Source: Hellea balneolensis | GTDB taxonomy: Bacteria > Pseudomonadota > Alphaproteobacteria > Caulobacterales > Maricaulaceae | NCBI GenBank assembly: GCA_003233025.1 | Contig: QIKS01000206.1 | Location: 1-6,360 of the forward strand | DNA: 6,360 nucleotides | Direction of reading: 5' to 3' | Shown: positions 1-5,652 of the stretch, one piece after another | How the letters are laid out: each line of letters opens with the position of its first letter | Position numbering within the stretch: the stretch's first letter is position 1 | Translations under genes and position numbers: made by a program | Notes under the pieces: generated by a model | The model's database searches: none | What the model saw: the letters and a program-made list of their open reading frames with translations, nothing else | Told to the model about the DNA's origin: nothing

Positions 1-563
1 CCTTGGGGGCCAAGCTGGCCAAGGTTGACGGGGTGGTGACGCGCGACGAAATTGATGCATTTAAAAATGTTTTTCAATCGAGCGCCTTGGCCGAGGACGG
101 TATATCGAGATTTTTTAATTTGGCACGACAAACAAGTTTGGGATACGAATCTTACGCCAAGATTGTCTACCGAAAATATAAAAGCCGACCTGATATTTTG
201 GAAGATGTCTTGGACGGCTTGTTTCACATTGCCCTTGCCGACGGTATTGTCACGGAGGGGGAAATGGAGTTTTTACAAACAATCTCCCATATCTTCAAGT
301 TCGACCCGCCGATATTTAACCGCATCCGCATTACCCATCTTGGCCGGGCGGCTGACGATCCCTATCTTATTCTCGGCGTTGATGAAGAGGTAACTGACCG
401 TGAGCTTAAAAGCGCTTATCGCCGCATGGCCGCCGCCAATCACCCTGACAGGCTGGCGGCGCGGGGCTTGCCGCAGGAATTGCAAAAACTGGCAACCCAT
501 AAAATGGCGATGATCAACAAAGCTTATGGGGAGATATTGTGTTTGCGAAAACAGGTGCGATAA
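1..563 (+). CDS. DjlA-like TerB/J-domain co-chaperone, 5' partial
   Basis: This is the 3' part of a DjlA-type protein (named DjiA in some alphaproteobacterial annotations); about 186 residues are visible. An N-terminal TerB-like helical region carries two acidic motifs, KVDGVVTRDE (residues 7-16) and ADGIVTEGE (79-87). A C-terminal J domain starts near residue 119 with DPYLILGV and has its HPD tripeptide at 147-149, the signature that stimulates DnaK ATPase. DjlA-family proteins work with DnaK, and classical DjlA is anchored in the inner membrane by an N-terminal TM segment; that part would lie upstream of this window. The reading frame is open to the left edge. A TTG at 3-5 could be read as a start, but the first visible residues already lie inside the TerB fold, so the gene almost certainly begins upstream. 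The stop is TAA at 561-563. An Amidase_2 gene lies 0.9 kb downstream. Confidence 0.88.
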   Translation, partial: LGAKLAKVDGVVTRDEIDAFKNVFQSSALAEDGISRFFNLARQTSLGYESYAKIVYRKYKSRPDILEDVLDGLFHIALADGIVTEGEMEFLQTISHIFKFDPPIFNRIRITHLGRAADDPYLILGVDEEVTDRELKSAYRRMAAANHPDRLAARGLPQELQKLATHKMAMINKAYGEILCLRKQVR

Positions 564-581
564 ATAAACAAACTGTCACAA

Positions 582-609
582 TTGCCCCCTTGACGAACGG
601 GTCTATAAG
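582..609 (+). promoter_or_regulatory. Possible promoter for the 628-2160 gene unit
   Basis: TTGCCC (582-587, 4/6 match to the -35 consensus) is followed after 16 bases by TATAAG (604-609, 5/6 match to -10). Transcription would begin near 616, giving a very short leader. A stronger-looking TTGACG at 590-595 has no good -10 at a normal distance. The match is weak and rests on consensus only. Confidence 0.3.
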
Positions 610-623
610 GACAACATTATAGA
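602..623. promoter_or_regulatory. Inverted repeat TCTATAA-N8-TTATAGA over -10 and RBS
   Basis: Perfect 7-bp arms at 602-608 and 617-623 are separated by 8 bases. The left arm covers most of the candidate -10 box. The right arm runs into the purine-rich AGAGG (621-625) just before the ATG at 628. It could be an operator for a dimeric regulator or an RNA hairpin that hides the ribosome binding site. The symmetry is seen directly; the role is inferred. Confidence 0.45.
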
Positions 624-627
624 GGTT

Positions 628-1011
628 ATGGTCAAAACACATTCATTACCCGGCGGCGGCCCTGGATTATTTCAAACCGTGCTGCGCGCGCTTTTCGTCC
701 TTGCTGCGACAATTGGCGGATTTTTCATCCTTGCGGCGTCCGCCGCTTTGGCGTTGATCGTCGCTCTGGGTTTGCTTATCTTCGGCGCTGTCGTGTTCGC
801 AGGGTTTTGGTTGCGCGCGAAAATTACCGGGCGTTCCGCGTTTTCCGGCATGGCGGGAGGCGCTTCGCCATTTGCGACAATGCACACATTTAAAACGGGT
901 GCGGCTAAACCTTCTGCGCAAAAAGAGGAACCGCAAGCGCAAGGTAAGGACGGTGGCCCGGTTATTGATGCCCACCAGACGCCTGACGGCTGGAGCGTCG
1001 ATACGGATTAA
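628..1011 (+). CDS. Small inner-membrane protein, unknown function
   Basis: This 127-residue protein is not assigned to a named family here. A short N-terminal stretch (MVKTHSLPGGG) precedes a long hydrophobic region (residues about 15-62) that is long enough for two membrane helices, with WLRAK as a positive stop after it. The C-terminal half is polar, low in complexity and rich in Ala, Lys, Gln and Gly. It ends in an acidic segment, VIDAHQTPDGWSVDTD, which may be a conserved tail. With positive charges flanking the membrane region, it is most likely an inner-membrane protein with a soluble tail. The ATG at 628 follows AGAGG with an unusually short gap of two bases and lies beside an inverted repeat. 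The DUF1801 gene starts 10 bases after the stop, which suggests co-transcription with it and the amidase. Confidence 0.72.
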   Translation: MVKTHSLPGGGPGLFQTVLRALFVLAATIGGFFILAASAALALIVALGLLIFGAVVFAGFWLRAKITGRSAFSGMAGGASPFATMHTFKTGAAKPSAQKEEPQAQGKDGGPVIDAHQTPDGWSVDTD

Positions 1012-1021
1012 AGGGTAAAAT

Positions 1022-1447
1022 ATGGCTCAGGCGAAAAACAAAACCCAAAAAACCACTATCGCGCCAGCGGAATTTCTTCAAATGATCAAGCCTGACGGGA
1101 AGCGTGACGACAGTTTTGCTTTGCTCGATATGATGACGGAAATTAGCGGGCTTGAGCCTAAAATGTGGGGGCCGGCGATTATCGGGTTTGGCGATTATCA
1201 TTATAAATATGATAGTGGCCGGGAGGGGGATTTCTTACGCACGGGATTTTCGCCAAGAGCAAAAAATTTAACACTTTATATTATGCCCGGCTACCAAGAT
1301 TTTGGCGAAGAACTTTCCCGCCTGGGCAAATATAAAATGGGAAAATCTTGCCTGTATATAAACCGCCTCTCCGACATTGACGAAGATGTTTTACGTGAAA
1401 TCATCGCCAAGGGCCTGGCCATTATGGAAGAAAAATACCCTTCGTGA
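1022..1447 (+). CDS. DUF1801 domain-containing protein
   Basis: The 141-residue product matches the DUF1801 (YdhG-like) fold by several recognisable stretches: the N-terminal APAEFLQMI helix, KMWGPAIIGFGDYHYKY (residues 47-63), the GFSPRAKNLTLYIM strand region (75-88), and the C-terminal LGKYKMGKSCLYINRLSDID (101-120) followed by a helix. The length is typical of stand-alone members. The family is small and soluble, and no biochemical role is established that I can name. AAGGG at 1011-1015 is a ribosome binding site six bases before the ATG. The stop codon overlaps the GTG start of the amidase gene (GTGA, 1444-1447), so translation of the two is probably coupled. There is no signal peptide, so it is likely cytoplasmic. 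Confidence 0.87.
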   Translation: MAQAKNKTQKTTIAPAEFLQMIKPDGKRDDSFALLDMMTEISGLEPKMWGPAIIGFGDYHYKYDSGREGDFLRTGFSPRAKNLTLYIMPGYQDFGEELSRLGKYKMGKSCLYINRLSDIDEDVLREIIAKGLAIMEEKYPS

Positions 1448-2160
1448 ATATCACCCAAACGCCCTCGCCAAATTTCGATGACCGTCGCTTGCCCATAAGC
1501 TTGCTGATCTTGCATTACACAGGCATGGAAACTGCTGCCGCCGCCCTCAAACATATGCGCGACCCACAAGCCAAGGTGAGCGCTCATTATATGGTAGCAG
1601 AAAACGGTGATATTTTTCAATTGGTTGATGAAAAACATCGGGCCTGGCATGGTGGCGTTAGTTTTTGGGCCGGGGAGAGCGATATAAATTCCGCGTCCAT
1701 CGGTATTGAAATCGTTAATGGTGGCCACGATTTTGGCTTGCCCGAATATCTCGGCGCCCAAATCGAGGCTCTGACCGATTTGTGCAAGGGCATTTTACGC
1801 CGCCATAACATTCCTAAAACCGGCGTTCTCGGCCATAGCGATATCGCACCGACCCGCAAACAAGATCCCGGCGAGAAATTCCCGTGGCAGGTTTTGGCCA
1901 AAGCCGGCATTGGGTTTTGGCCGACATTGAGCGCTTCAAGCGATCAACCCGTGCTAACGGCGGCGGCCTTGCGACAAGCCTTGGGGCGCATTGGATATCA
2001 TGTGGAAGATGCTCTGCCTATGGACGCGCTTATACGCGCTGTGCAGCGTCGATATCGCAGTGCGAAAATTGACGGAAAAATAGATGGGCAAACATCAAAA
2101 ATCATCAAGGGTTTGGTGAAGTTTAGCGAGAAAAGCGGAAGCGCAACAAGTGTGGGTTGA
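1444..2160 (+). CDS. N-acetylmuramoyl-L-alanine amidase (Amidase_2, AmiD/AmpD-like)
   Basis: This 238-residue zinc amidase should cleave the bond between N-acetylmuramic acid and L-alanine in peptidoglycan or in its anhydro-muropeptide fragments. The zinc ligands expected for the family are visible: His24 (LILHYTG), His131 (LGHSDIAP) and Asp141 (DPGEKFPW). Glu89 (IGIEIVNG) and Lys139 fit the catalytic Glu and Lys of AmpD/AmiD. The 10-residue His-Asp and two-residue Lys-Asp spacings also agree with that family. Residues about 171-228 look like a small helical peptidoglycan-binding (PG_binding_1-type) domain. No signal peptide or lipobox is present, unlike the E. coli AmiD lipoprotein, so a cytoplasmic recycling role like AmpD is possible. 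Translation begins at a GTG overlapping the DUF1801 stop. I leave the symbol blank because AmiD and AmpD cannot be separated safely here. Confidence 0.93.
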   Translation: MNITQTPSPNFDDRRLPISLLILHYTGMETAAAALKHMRDPQAKVSAHYMVAENGDIFQLVDEKHRAWHGGVSFWAGESDINSASIGIEIVNGGHDFGLPEYLGAQIEALTDLCKGILRRHNIPKTGVLGHSDIAPTRKQDPGEKFPWQVLAKAGIGFWPTLSASSDQPVLTAAALRQALGRIGYHVEDALPMDALIRAVQRRYRSAKIDGKIDGQTSKIIKGLVKFSEKSGSATSVG

Positions 2161-2180
2161 TGTGGGGCAACCAGTTTTTT
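2155..2180 (+). terminator. Candidate Rho-independent terminator after the amidase
   Basis: GGTTG (2155-2159) pairs with CAACC (2168-2172) across an 8-base loop and is followed by AG and T6 (2175-2180). The stem is short and overlaps the last codons and the stop. An outer 9-bp pairing, GGAAGCGCA (2137-2145) with TGCGCTTCC (2183-2191), encloses it and could strengthen or compete with the fold. It is in the right place to end the 628-2160 transcript. Confidence 0.45.
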
Positions 2181-2354
2181 GCTGCGCTTCCTACCGTCTC
2201 AAACACTCATCTTTGTAGATGATATATTTAAGACAATTTCATGTTTTTTCGCACAATTAAGCACGTCTAATTGCTAAATACAGTTATTGTACTGACTGTC
2301 TAGTAAAAAATACAGTTTATTTATTTTTTTTCGAAATTTTATAAAAAGCCAGAT
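2161..2354. other. AT-rich gap between convergent genes with operator-like repeats
   Basis: No supportable coding region lies in this gap between the amidase stop and the HxlR-gene stop. Four symmetric or repeated elements are visible. TCATC-N6-GATGA (2207-2222) is a short hairpin. CAATTA-N8-TAATTG (2254-2273) is a 20-bp palindrome. TACTGACTGTCTAGTA (2290-2305) has TACT/AGTA arms and resembles TetR-type operators. AAATACAGTT occurs twice in direct orientation, at 2276-2285 and 2308-2317. The stretch 2318-2345 is almost pure A/T. Such elements normally sit upstream of a gene, but both flanking genes end here. Confidence 0.5.
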
Positions 2355-2879
2355 TTAAGGGGACAAATTGCCATTAAGGGTTGATGGGTCATGAGGTGCA
2401 ATCATGTTCTCATAAACACTACGGGCGTTCGGTCCGGCACGGGGGTTGATCCGCATGGTAATTTCTGACCCCGGAATGCAATCATCACAGCCATCACAGT
2501 AAATTTCAATATGAACCGCATTGCCGCAATTTTTATGTATCAGGGTGATGGGGGCGGCGTCTTTGGTGTAATGCTTGGTCGCCCATGCGGCGAGGCCGAT
2601 GATAATTGGTTTCAGTTCCAGAGCCGTTTTTGTAATCTTGTATTCATAGCGCTTTGGCTTTTGTTGGTAGAGAAGTTTTTCGATCAGGCCTACCGCGATC
2701 AATCTGTTTAAGCGTTTTGACAGCAAAGTCCGGTTAATTCCTAAATATTGCTCAAATTGATTAAATCGGCCCGGCCCGGTCAGGCAGCTGGACAAGATCA
2801 TCAATGACCATTTGTCGCCAACCAGATCAAGAGCCGTTGCCAATGATGATTTTTCTTCAAGTAACTGTGCCCAGCTCAT
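2355..2879 (-). CDS. HxlR-family winged-helix transcriptional regulator
   Basis: The 174-residue protein has the HxlR domain at residues about 8-105. It opens with ALDLVGDKWSLMILSSCLTGPGRFNQFEQYLGINRTLLSKRLNRL in register with the family, with the recognition helix around NRTLLSKRLNRL, followed by the wing segment KPKRYEYKITKTALEL. HxlR regulators bind DNA as dimers, often in response to aldehydes, quinones or redox stress. The C-terminal extension has four cysteines, Cys118 in HKNCGN and Cys128, Cys131 and Cys134 in CDGCDDC, arranged like a small metal or redox site. I chose the ATG at 2879 because GGGAGG (2889-2884) lies four bases upstream; a longer reading frame from 2987 would run into the rnpB promoter. 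Divergent from rnpB; no typical HxlR target such as an oxidoreductase is adjacent. Confidence 0.92.
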   Translation of the reverse strand: MSWAQLLEEKSSLATALDLVGDKWSLMILSSCLTGPGRFNQFEQYLGINRTLLSKRLNRLIAVGLIEKLLYQQKPKRYEYKITKTALELKPIIIGLAAWATKHYTKDAAPITLIHKNCGNAVHIEIYCDGCDDCIPGSEITMRINPRAGPNARSVYENMIAPHDPSTLNGNLSP

Positions 2880-2895
2880 AAATCCTCCCGAATAC

Positions 2896-2925
2896 GTTAG
2901 AGGCGCTTTAGCAGGTACGTGCCAA
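2896..2925 (-). promoter_or_regulatory. Candidate promoter of the HxlR gene
   Basis: Read on the - strand, TTGGCA (2925-2920, 5/6 match to -35) is followed by an 18-base spacer and TCTAAC (2901-2896, 4/6 match to -10). A start near 2889 would leave a leader of about ten bases that includes the GGGAGG ribosome binding site. It is a consensus match only. Confidence 0.35.
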
Positions 2926-2956
2926 ATGTAAATAATTAAATCGATTCTAAAAAGCC

Positions 2957-2985
2957 TTGACGGACAAAGCAACCTCGGCTTTAAC
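2957..2985 (+). promoter_or_regulatory. Promoter of rnpB
   Basis: TTGACG (2957-2962, 5/6 match to -35) and TTTAAC (2980-2985, 4/6 match to -10) are 17 bases apart. The predicted start, about 7-8 bases past the -10, falls at 2992-2993. That is where the P1 helix of the RNase P RNA begins, so promoter and RNA end support each other. Confidence 0.7.
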
Positions 2986-2992
2986 ACGAGGT

Positions 2993-3359
2993 GTCAGAGG
3001 GTCGGGTGATCGCAGGGGTTATTCCTTGAGGAAAGTCCGGGCTCCATTAAGGCAGGATGCCGGGTAACGCCCGGCGGGAGCGCAAGCTCTTAGGGAAAGT
3101 GCCACAGAAACAAACCGCCTTCTTTATGAAGGTAAGGGTGAAAAGGTGCGGTAAGAGCGCACCGCCGGTTTGGCAACAAAGCGGGCTAGGTAAACCCCAT
3201 CCGGAGCAAGACCAAATAGGGGTAACGCACGGCGTGCTTTAACGTTGTTACCCGGGTAGGTCGCTAAAGGCGCGGAGTAATCCACGTCTCAGATGAATGA
3301 TTGCCGCCCGCCAGCGTTATGTTGGCGGCGTACAAAACCCGGCTTATAGACCCTCTGAC
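2993..3359 (+). ncRNA. rnpB: RNase P RNA, bacterial type A
   Basis: This is the catalytic RNA of ribonuclease P, which matures the 5' ends of tRNAs together with the RnpA protein. Conserved blocks are present in order: GAGGAAAGTCCGGGCTCC (3028-3045); the L15 loop GGTAAACCCC (3189-3198), which contacts the tRNA CCA end; GGAGCAAGACCAAATAGGGG (3203-3222); CCCGGGTAGG (3251-3260); AGATGAATGA (3291-3300); and ACAAAACCCGGCTTA (3332-3346). The ends are set by an 11-bp P1 helix, GTCAGAGGGTC (2993-3003) with GACCCTCTGAC (3349-3359). The length, about 367 nt, is normal for type A. A sigma-70-like promoter lies just upstream. The 3' end overlaps the convergent MFS transporter gene by 16 bases, and no clear terminator hairpin with a T-run follows it, although TTTTT occurs at 3361-3365. 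Confidence 0.97.
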
Positions 3360-4615
3360 ATTTTTACCTGCTTCACGCTGTGAAATTTGAGCCAGACGAG
3401 GGACAGCAGGCTGAGGCTGGATACGGGCACCAAAACCCAAGCAACCCCGTACCAGCTAAAGACATGTAAAATTGTACCGGCCAGCAAAGATGCGGCGGCA
3501 ACGCAGCTGAATAAAATACAGTCGTGAAGGCCCTGGATTTTGTTTTTCTCCCTGTGGGTATAACATTCGGCGAACAGGGCGGTGGAGCCGATAAAGCTAA
3601 AATTCCACCCCAGGCCCAGCAAGATCAGTGATCCCCAGAAATTCCATAACTCCATCCCCGACAAAGCAATGGCCGCGCATATGATGAGCAATATTAATCC
3701 GGTGGCAATGATCAGGGTTTTGCCAAATCTGACAACAAGAAGACCAGTAAAAAAGCTGGGGGCGAACATGGCCATGACATGCCATTGTATACCCATAATG
3801 GCGGCAGATTGACTGTGCCCATTATGGGTCATGGCCAGGGGCGCGCCGGTCATCATGAAGGTCATCAGGCTGTAGGAGGTGACGGCGCAAAAAAGCGCGA
3901 CGATGAATTTGTGTTGGCGCATAATGACCGATACTGGACGCCCGCTATCAGCGGGGTGTCTGGACGCATCTGCGCTAACTGGAACCGGTTTTAAAAACAT
4001 CAGGATAATAATGGCGAGAACCAAAAGTCCAGCGGCGGTAAAAAACGCACCAGCAAAGGGTATTGGCAAGAACATGTCTTTGGTTTTTAAGACAATTTGT
4101 GGCCCTAAAACTGCCGCGACAATCCCGCCAGATAACACCCATGAAATCGCCCGGGATTTAAATTTGTCATCCCCTTGGTCAGTGGCGGCAAATCTGTATT
4201 GTTGGGCAAAGGCGATAGCCGCGCCGAGCAGGCCAAAGGCCAAACAGAAAAGAGAAAAACTATAAGCAAATAATGCATAGCCGGCCAGCAAAGCGCCAAA
4301 AATGCCAATAAATACGCCTAAAATAAAACCGCCGCGCCTGCCAAATTTATTTGTCAACATACCAACGGGAAGAGCAAATAAAGCCAGGCCAATACTAAAA
4401 GTGGCCACTGGCAGCGTGGCCAGCGCCCCCTCTTCGGGCAATAAATATGCCCCTGCCAGCGCCCCCAATGAAATGGCAATCGGCCCGATTGAGCCGGTAA
4501 CGGCCTGGGCCATTGATAATACGATTGCATTATGAACGGCGCTTGTGGCTTGGGCATGAGGCTTTGATGACATTATGGGTCTATAGGAGTGGGGACACAT
4601 TATGTCTAGCGCCAT
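3344..4615 (-). CDS. Major facilitator superfamily (MFS) transporter
   Basis: The 423-residue protein has the hydrophobic pattern of a 12-helix MFS permease. A first six-helix half runs from residues about 28 to 209. A polar central loop (about 210-235, with SADASRHPADSGRP) separates it from a second half (about 236-410). The MFS motif A is visible between helices 2 and 3 as GMLTNKFGRRGG (85-96). QQYRFAATD (138-146) followed by SWVLSGGIVAAVLGPQ also looks family-specific. The substrate cannot be told from the sequence; drug or small-metabolite export is the default guess. I kept the ATG at 4615 because a weak GAAAGAG lies just upstream of it. The Met at residue 15 (4573) would also give a complete transporter, but it has no ribosome binding site. 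The last codons and stop lie inside the RNase P RNA gene on the other strand. Confidence 0.92.
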   Translation of the reverse strand: MALDIMCPHSYRPIMSSKPHAQATSAVHNAIVLSMAQAVTGSIGPIAISLGALAGAYLLPEEGALATLPVATFSIGLALFALPVGMLTNKFGRRGGFILGVFIGIFGALLAGYALFAYSFSLFCLAFGLLGAAIAFAQQYRFAATDQGDDKFKSRAISWVLSGGIVAAVLGPQIVLKTKDMFLPIPFAGAFFTAAGLLVLAIIILMFLKPVPVSADASRHPADSGRPVSVIMRQHKFIVALFCAVTSYSLMTFMMTGAPLAMTHNGHSQSAAIMGIQWHVMAMFAPSFFTGLLVVRFGKTLIIATGLILLIICAAIALSGMELWNFWGSLILLGLGWNFSFIGSTALFAECYTHREKNKIQGLHDCILFSCVAAASLLAGTILHVFSWYGVAWVLVPVSSLSLLSLVWLKFHSVKQVKMSEGL

Positions 4616-4624
4616 AACTCTTTC

Positions 4625-4653
4625 TTGTTATTAAGAAGGATACAGGTTAAAGT
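4625..4653 (+). promoter_or_regulatory. Candidate promoter of the 4681-5652 gene
   Basis: TTGTTA (4625-4630, 4/6 match to -35) and TAAAGT (4648-4653, 4/6 match to -10) are exactly 17 bases apart. A start near 4660 would give a leader of about 20 bases carrying GGGGAG. The -10 box is embedded in the inverted repeat at 4649-4664. Confidence 0.35.
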
Positions 4654-4664
4654 CTGCCGACTTT
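4649..4664. promoter_or_regulatory. Inverted repeat AAAGTC-TGCC-GACTTT
   Basis: A perfect 6-bp inverted repeat with a 4-base centre lies in the 65-base gap between the divergent MFS and membrane-protein genes, overlapping the candidate -10 box of the latter. A second, weaker one, TTCTT-N6-AAGAA, lies at 4622-4637. Either could be an operator, or the first a hairpin in the short 5' leader. No bound protein can be named. Confidence 0.35.
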
Positions 4665-4680
4665 CACAGGGGAGAAATTA

Positions 4681-5652
4681 ATGACAAAAACAACAACAGA
4701 TAAACCGTCCACCTTTGATTTTGGTGCGGCCATTTCACAGTTGTTTTCACAAGCCGGTGGACGAAATTTTGCCATAAGACTGGTGTTATGGACATCGGTT
4801 TTCATGGCCGCTGTTTATGCCCTATTTGGCAGCGCTTTCATTTCCATTATGCGCGAGCTGTTTGAAGCGAGTTGGGTTGTGCAGCAAAATCCGGACAATC
4901 CTGAGGCCGCACTGGAAATTTATAAAAATATGCTGCAATTTCTCCCAAGCATTTTTTTCATGTCCCTCTTGTTGTGGTGTGTTTATGCGTCGGCGGAAAC
5001 GGCCCTGCACAAACGGATTTTTAAGGGCGTAGACCACGGGTTTATCCCTTTGCGGTTTGGCCGCGACGAATTGCGGGTTATGGCGGTTCAGCTCGTGGTT
5101 TATCTGATGGTCTTTGGTGTTTATTTACTGGGAGTTTTTGTCTTGATGGTTTTGATGCTTGGAATTTTTTCAGGGTCTGCCCTCTTGGCTGCTCTTCTGG
5201 TGGGGATCGTATTTTTCGGGTTTTTAGCCTTCCTTGTTTATCTTTTCTATTTTTCAATGCGTATGGCGCCGGGAGCCGCATTATCGATTGCAACCGACAC
5301 AATATCGATTACAGGCGGATGGGAGATCACCAAAAAACGGACCGGCTCTTTGTTTCTGGGTTATTTGTTCGTCTGTATCGCCGGGTATATTGTTATCAGC
5401 GTCGTACAAATTGTCGTCCTCTCATTTGTTCTTCCGGAAAACTATATGTTGCTCGCTATGGGACAAACAGAAAGCAGCCCGACAGAAATTTTTGCGCAAG
5501 CAGCGGACAGAATTAAACAACCAACCATAATGCTGGGCCTGGTTATTGGTGGTTTTGTCTACATGGTCACAACGGTAATATGGTGGCTCTCATTTGCCGG
5601 TATTGGCAATTACGCCGTGCAGTGGTGGCAGAAGGATAGTGAAGCGGGCTAA
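4681..5652 (+). CDS. Six-TM integral membrane protein, unknown function
   Basis: The 323-residue product is strongly hydrophobic, with about six predicted membrane helices: residues 32-54, 84-106, 133-162, 164-192, 224-250 and 282-312. A soluble N-terminal stretch of about 30 residues (MTKTTTDKPSTFDFGAAISQ) precedes them. A polar loop at 107-131 carries LHKRIFKGVDHGFIPLRFGRDELRV in two parts (positions 109-133), whose FIPLRFGRDELR segment looks like a conserved signature. Another polar segment at about 206-222 (ISITGGWEITKKRTG) may be a cytoplasmic loop. I recognise no transport or enzyme motif, and it does not look like a channel or ABC permease. GGGGAG (4669-4674) lies six bases before the ATG and fixes the start. 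It is divergent from the MFS gene, with which it shares a 65-base control region. Confidence 0.83.
   Translation: MTKTTTDKPSTFDFGAAISQLFSQAGGRNFAIRLVLWTSVFMAAVYALFGSAFISIMRELFEASWVVQQNPDNPEAALEIYKNMLQFLPSIFFMSLLLWCVYASAETALHKRIFKGVDHGFIPLRFGRDELRVMAVQLVVYLMVFGVYLLGVFVLMVLMLGIFSGSALLAALLVGIVFFGFLAFLVYLFYFSMRMAPGAALSIATDTISITGGWEITKKRTGSLFLGYLFVCIAGYIVISVVQIVVLSFVLPENYMLLAMGQTESSPTEIFAQAADRIKQPTIMLGLVIGGFVYMVTTVIWWLSFAGIGNYAVQWWQKDSEAG

Noticed and set aside
3..5. TTG as the true start of the DjlA-like gene
   Set aside because: The protein would begin inside the TerB domain and lack the upstream part; the frame is open to the window edge, so the gene is truncated by the window.
590..623. TTGACG at 590-595 as the -35 of the 628 promoter
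   Set aside because: The only good -10-like boxes lie 8 or more than 20 bases away, outside the usual 16-18 spacing.
667..975. 102-codon - strand frame rich in Arg and Lys
   Set aside because: Its composition is what antisense of an Ala/Leu-rich membrane protein gives; there is no other support.
1291..1761. 156-codon open frame on the - strand opposite the DUF1801 and amidase genes
   Set aside because: It lies wholly antisense to two well-supported genes, its product shows no recognisable domain, and it crosses their overlap; it is a shadow frame.
2880..2987. Longer start for the HxlR gene, adding 36 residues
   Set aside because: The extension would cover the rnpB promoter, has no family similarity, and the ATG at 2879 has a strong GGGAGG site before it.
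3057..3242. 61-codon open frame inside rnpB
   Set aside because: The sequence is fully explained by conserved RNase P RNA elements; no ribosome binding site or protein-like pattern.
3367..3384. TTCAC-GCT-GTGAA hairpin (3372-3384) as an rnpB terminator
   Set aside because: The stem is only 5 bp, sits within MFS coding sequence, and is followed by AATTT rather than a T-run.
3879..4265. 128-codon open frame on the + strand opposite the MFS gene
   Set aside because: It is antisense to clear transmembrane coding sequence; it has no domain and no ribosome binding site that I could see.
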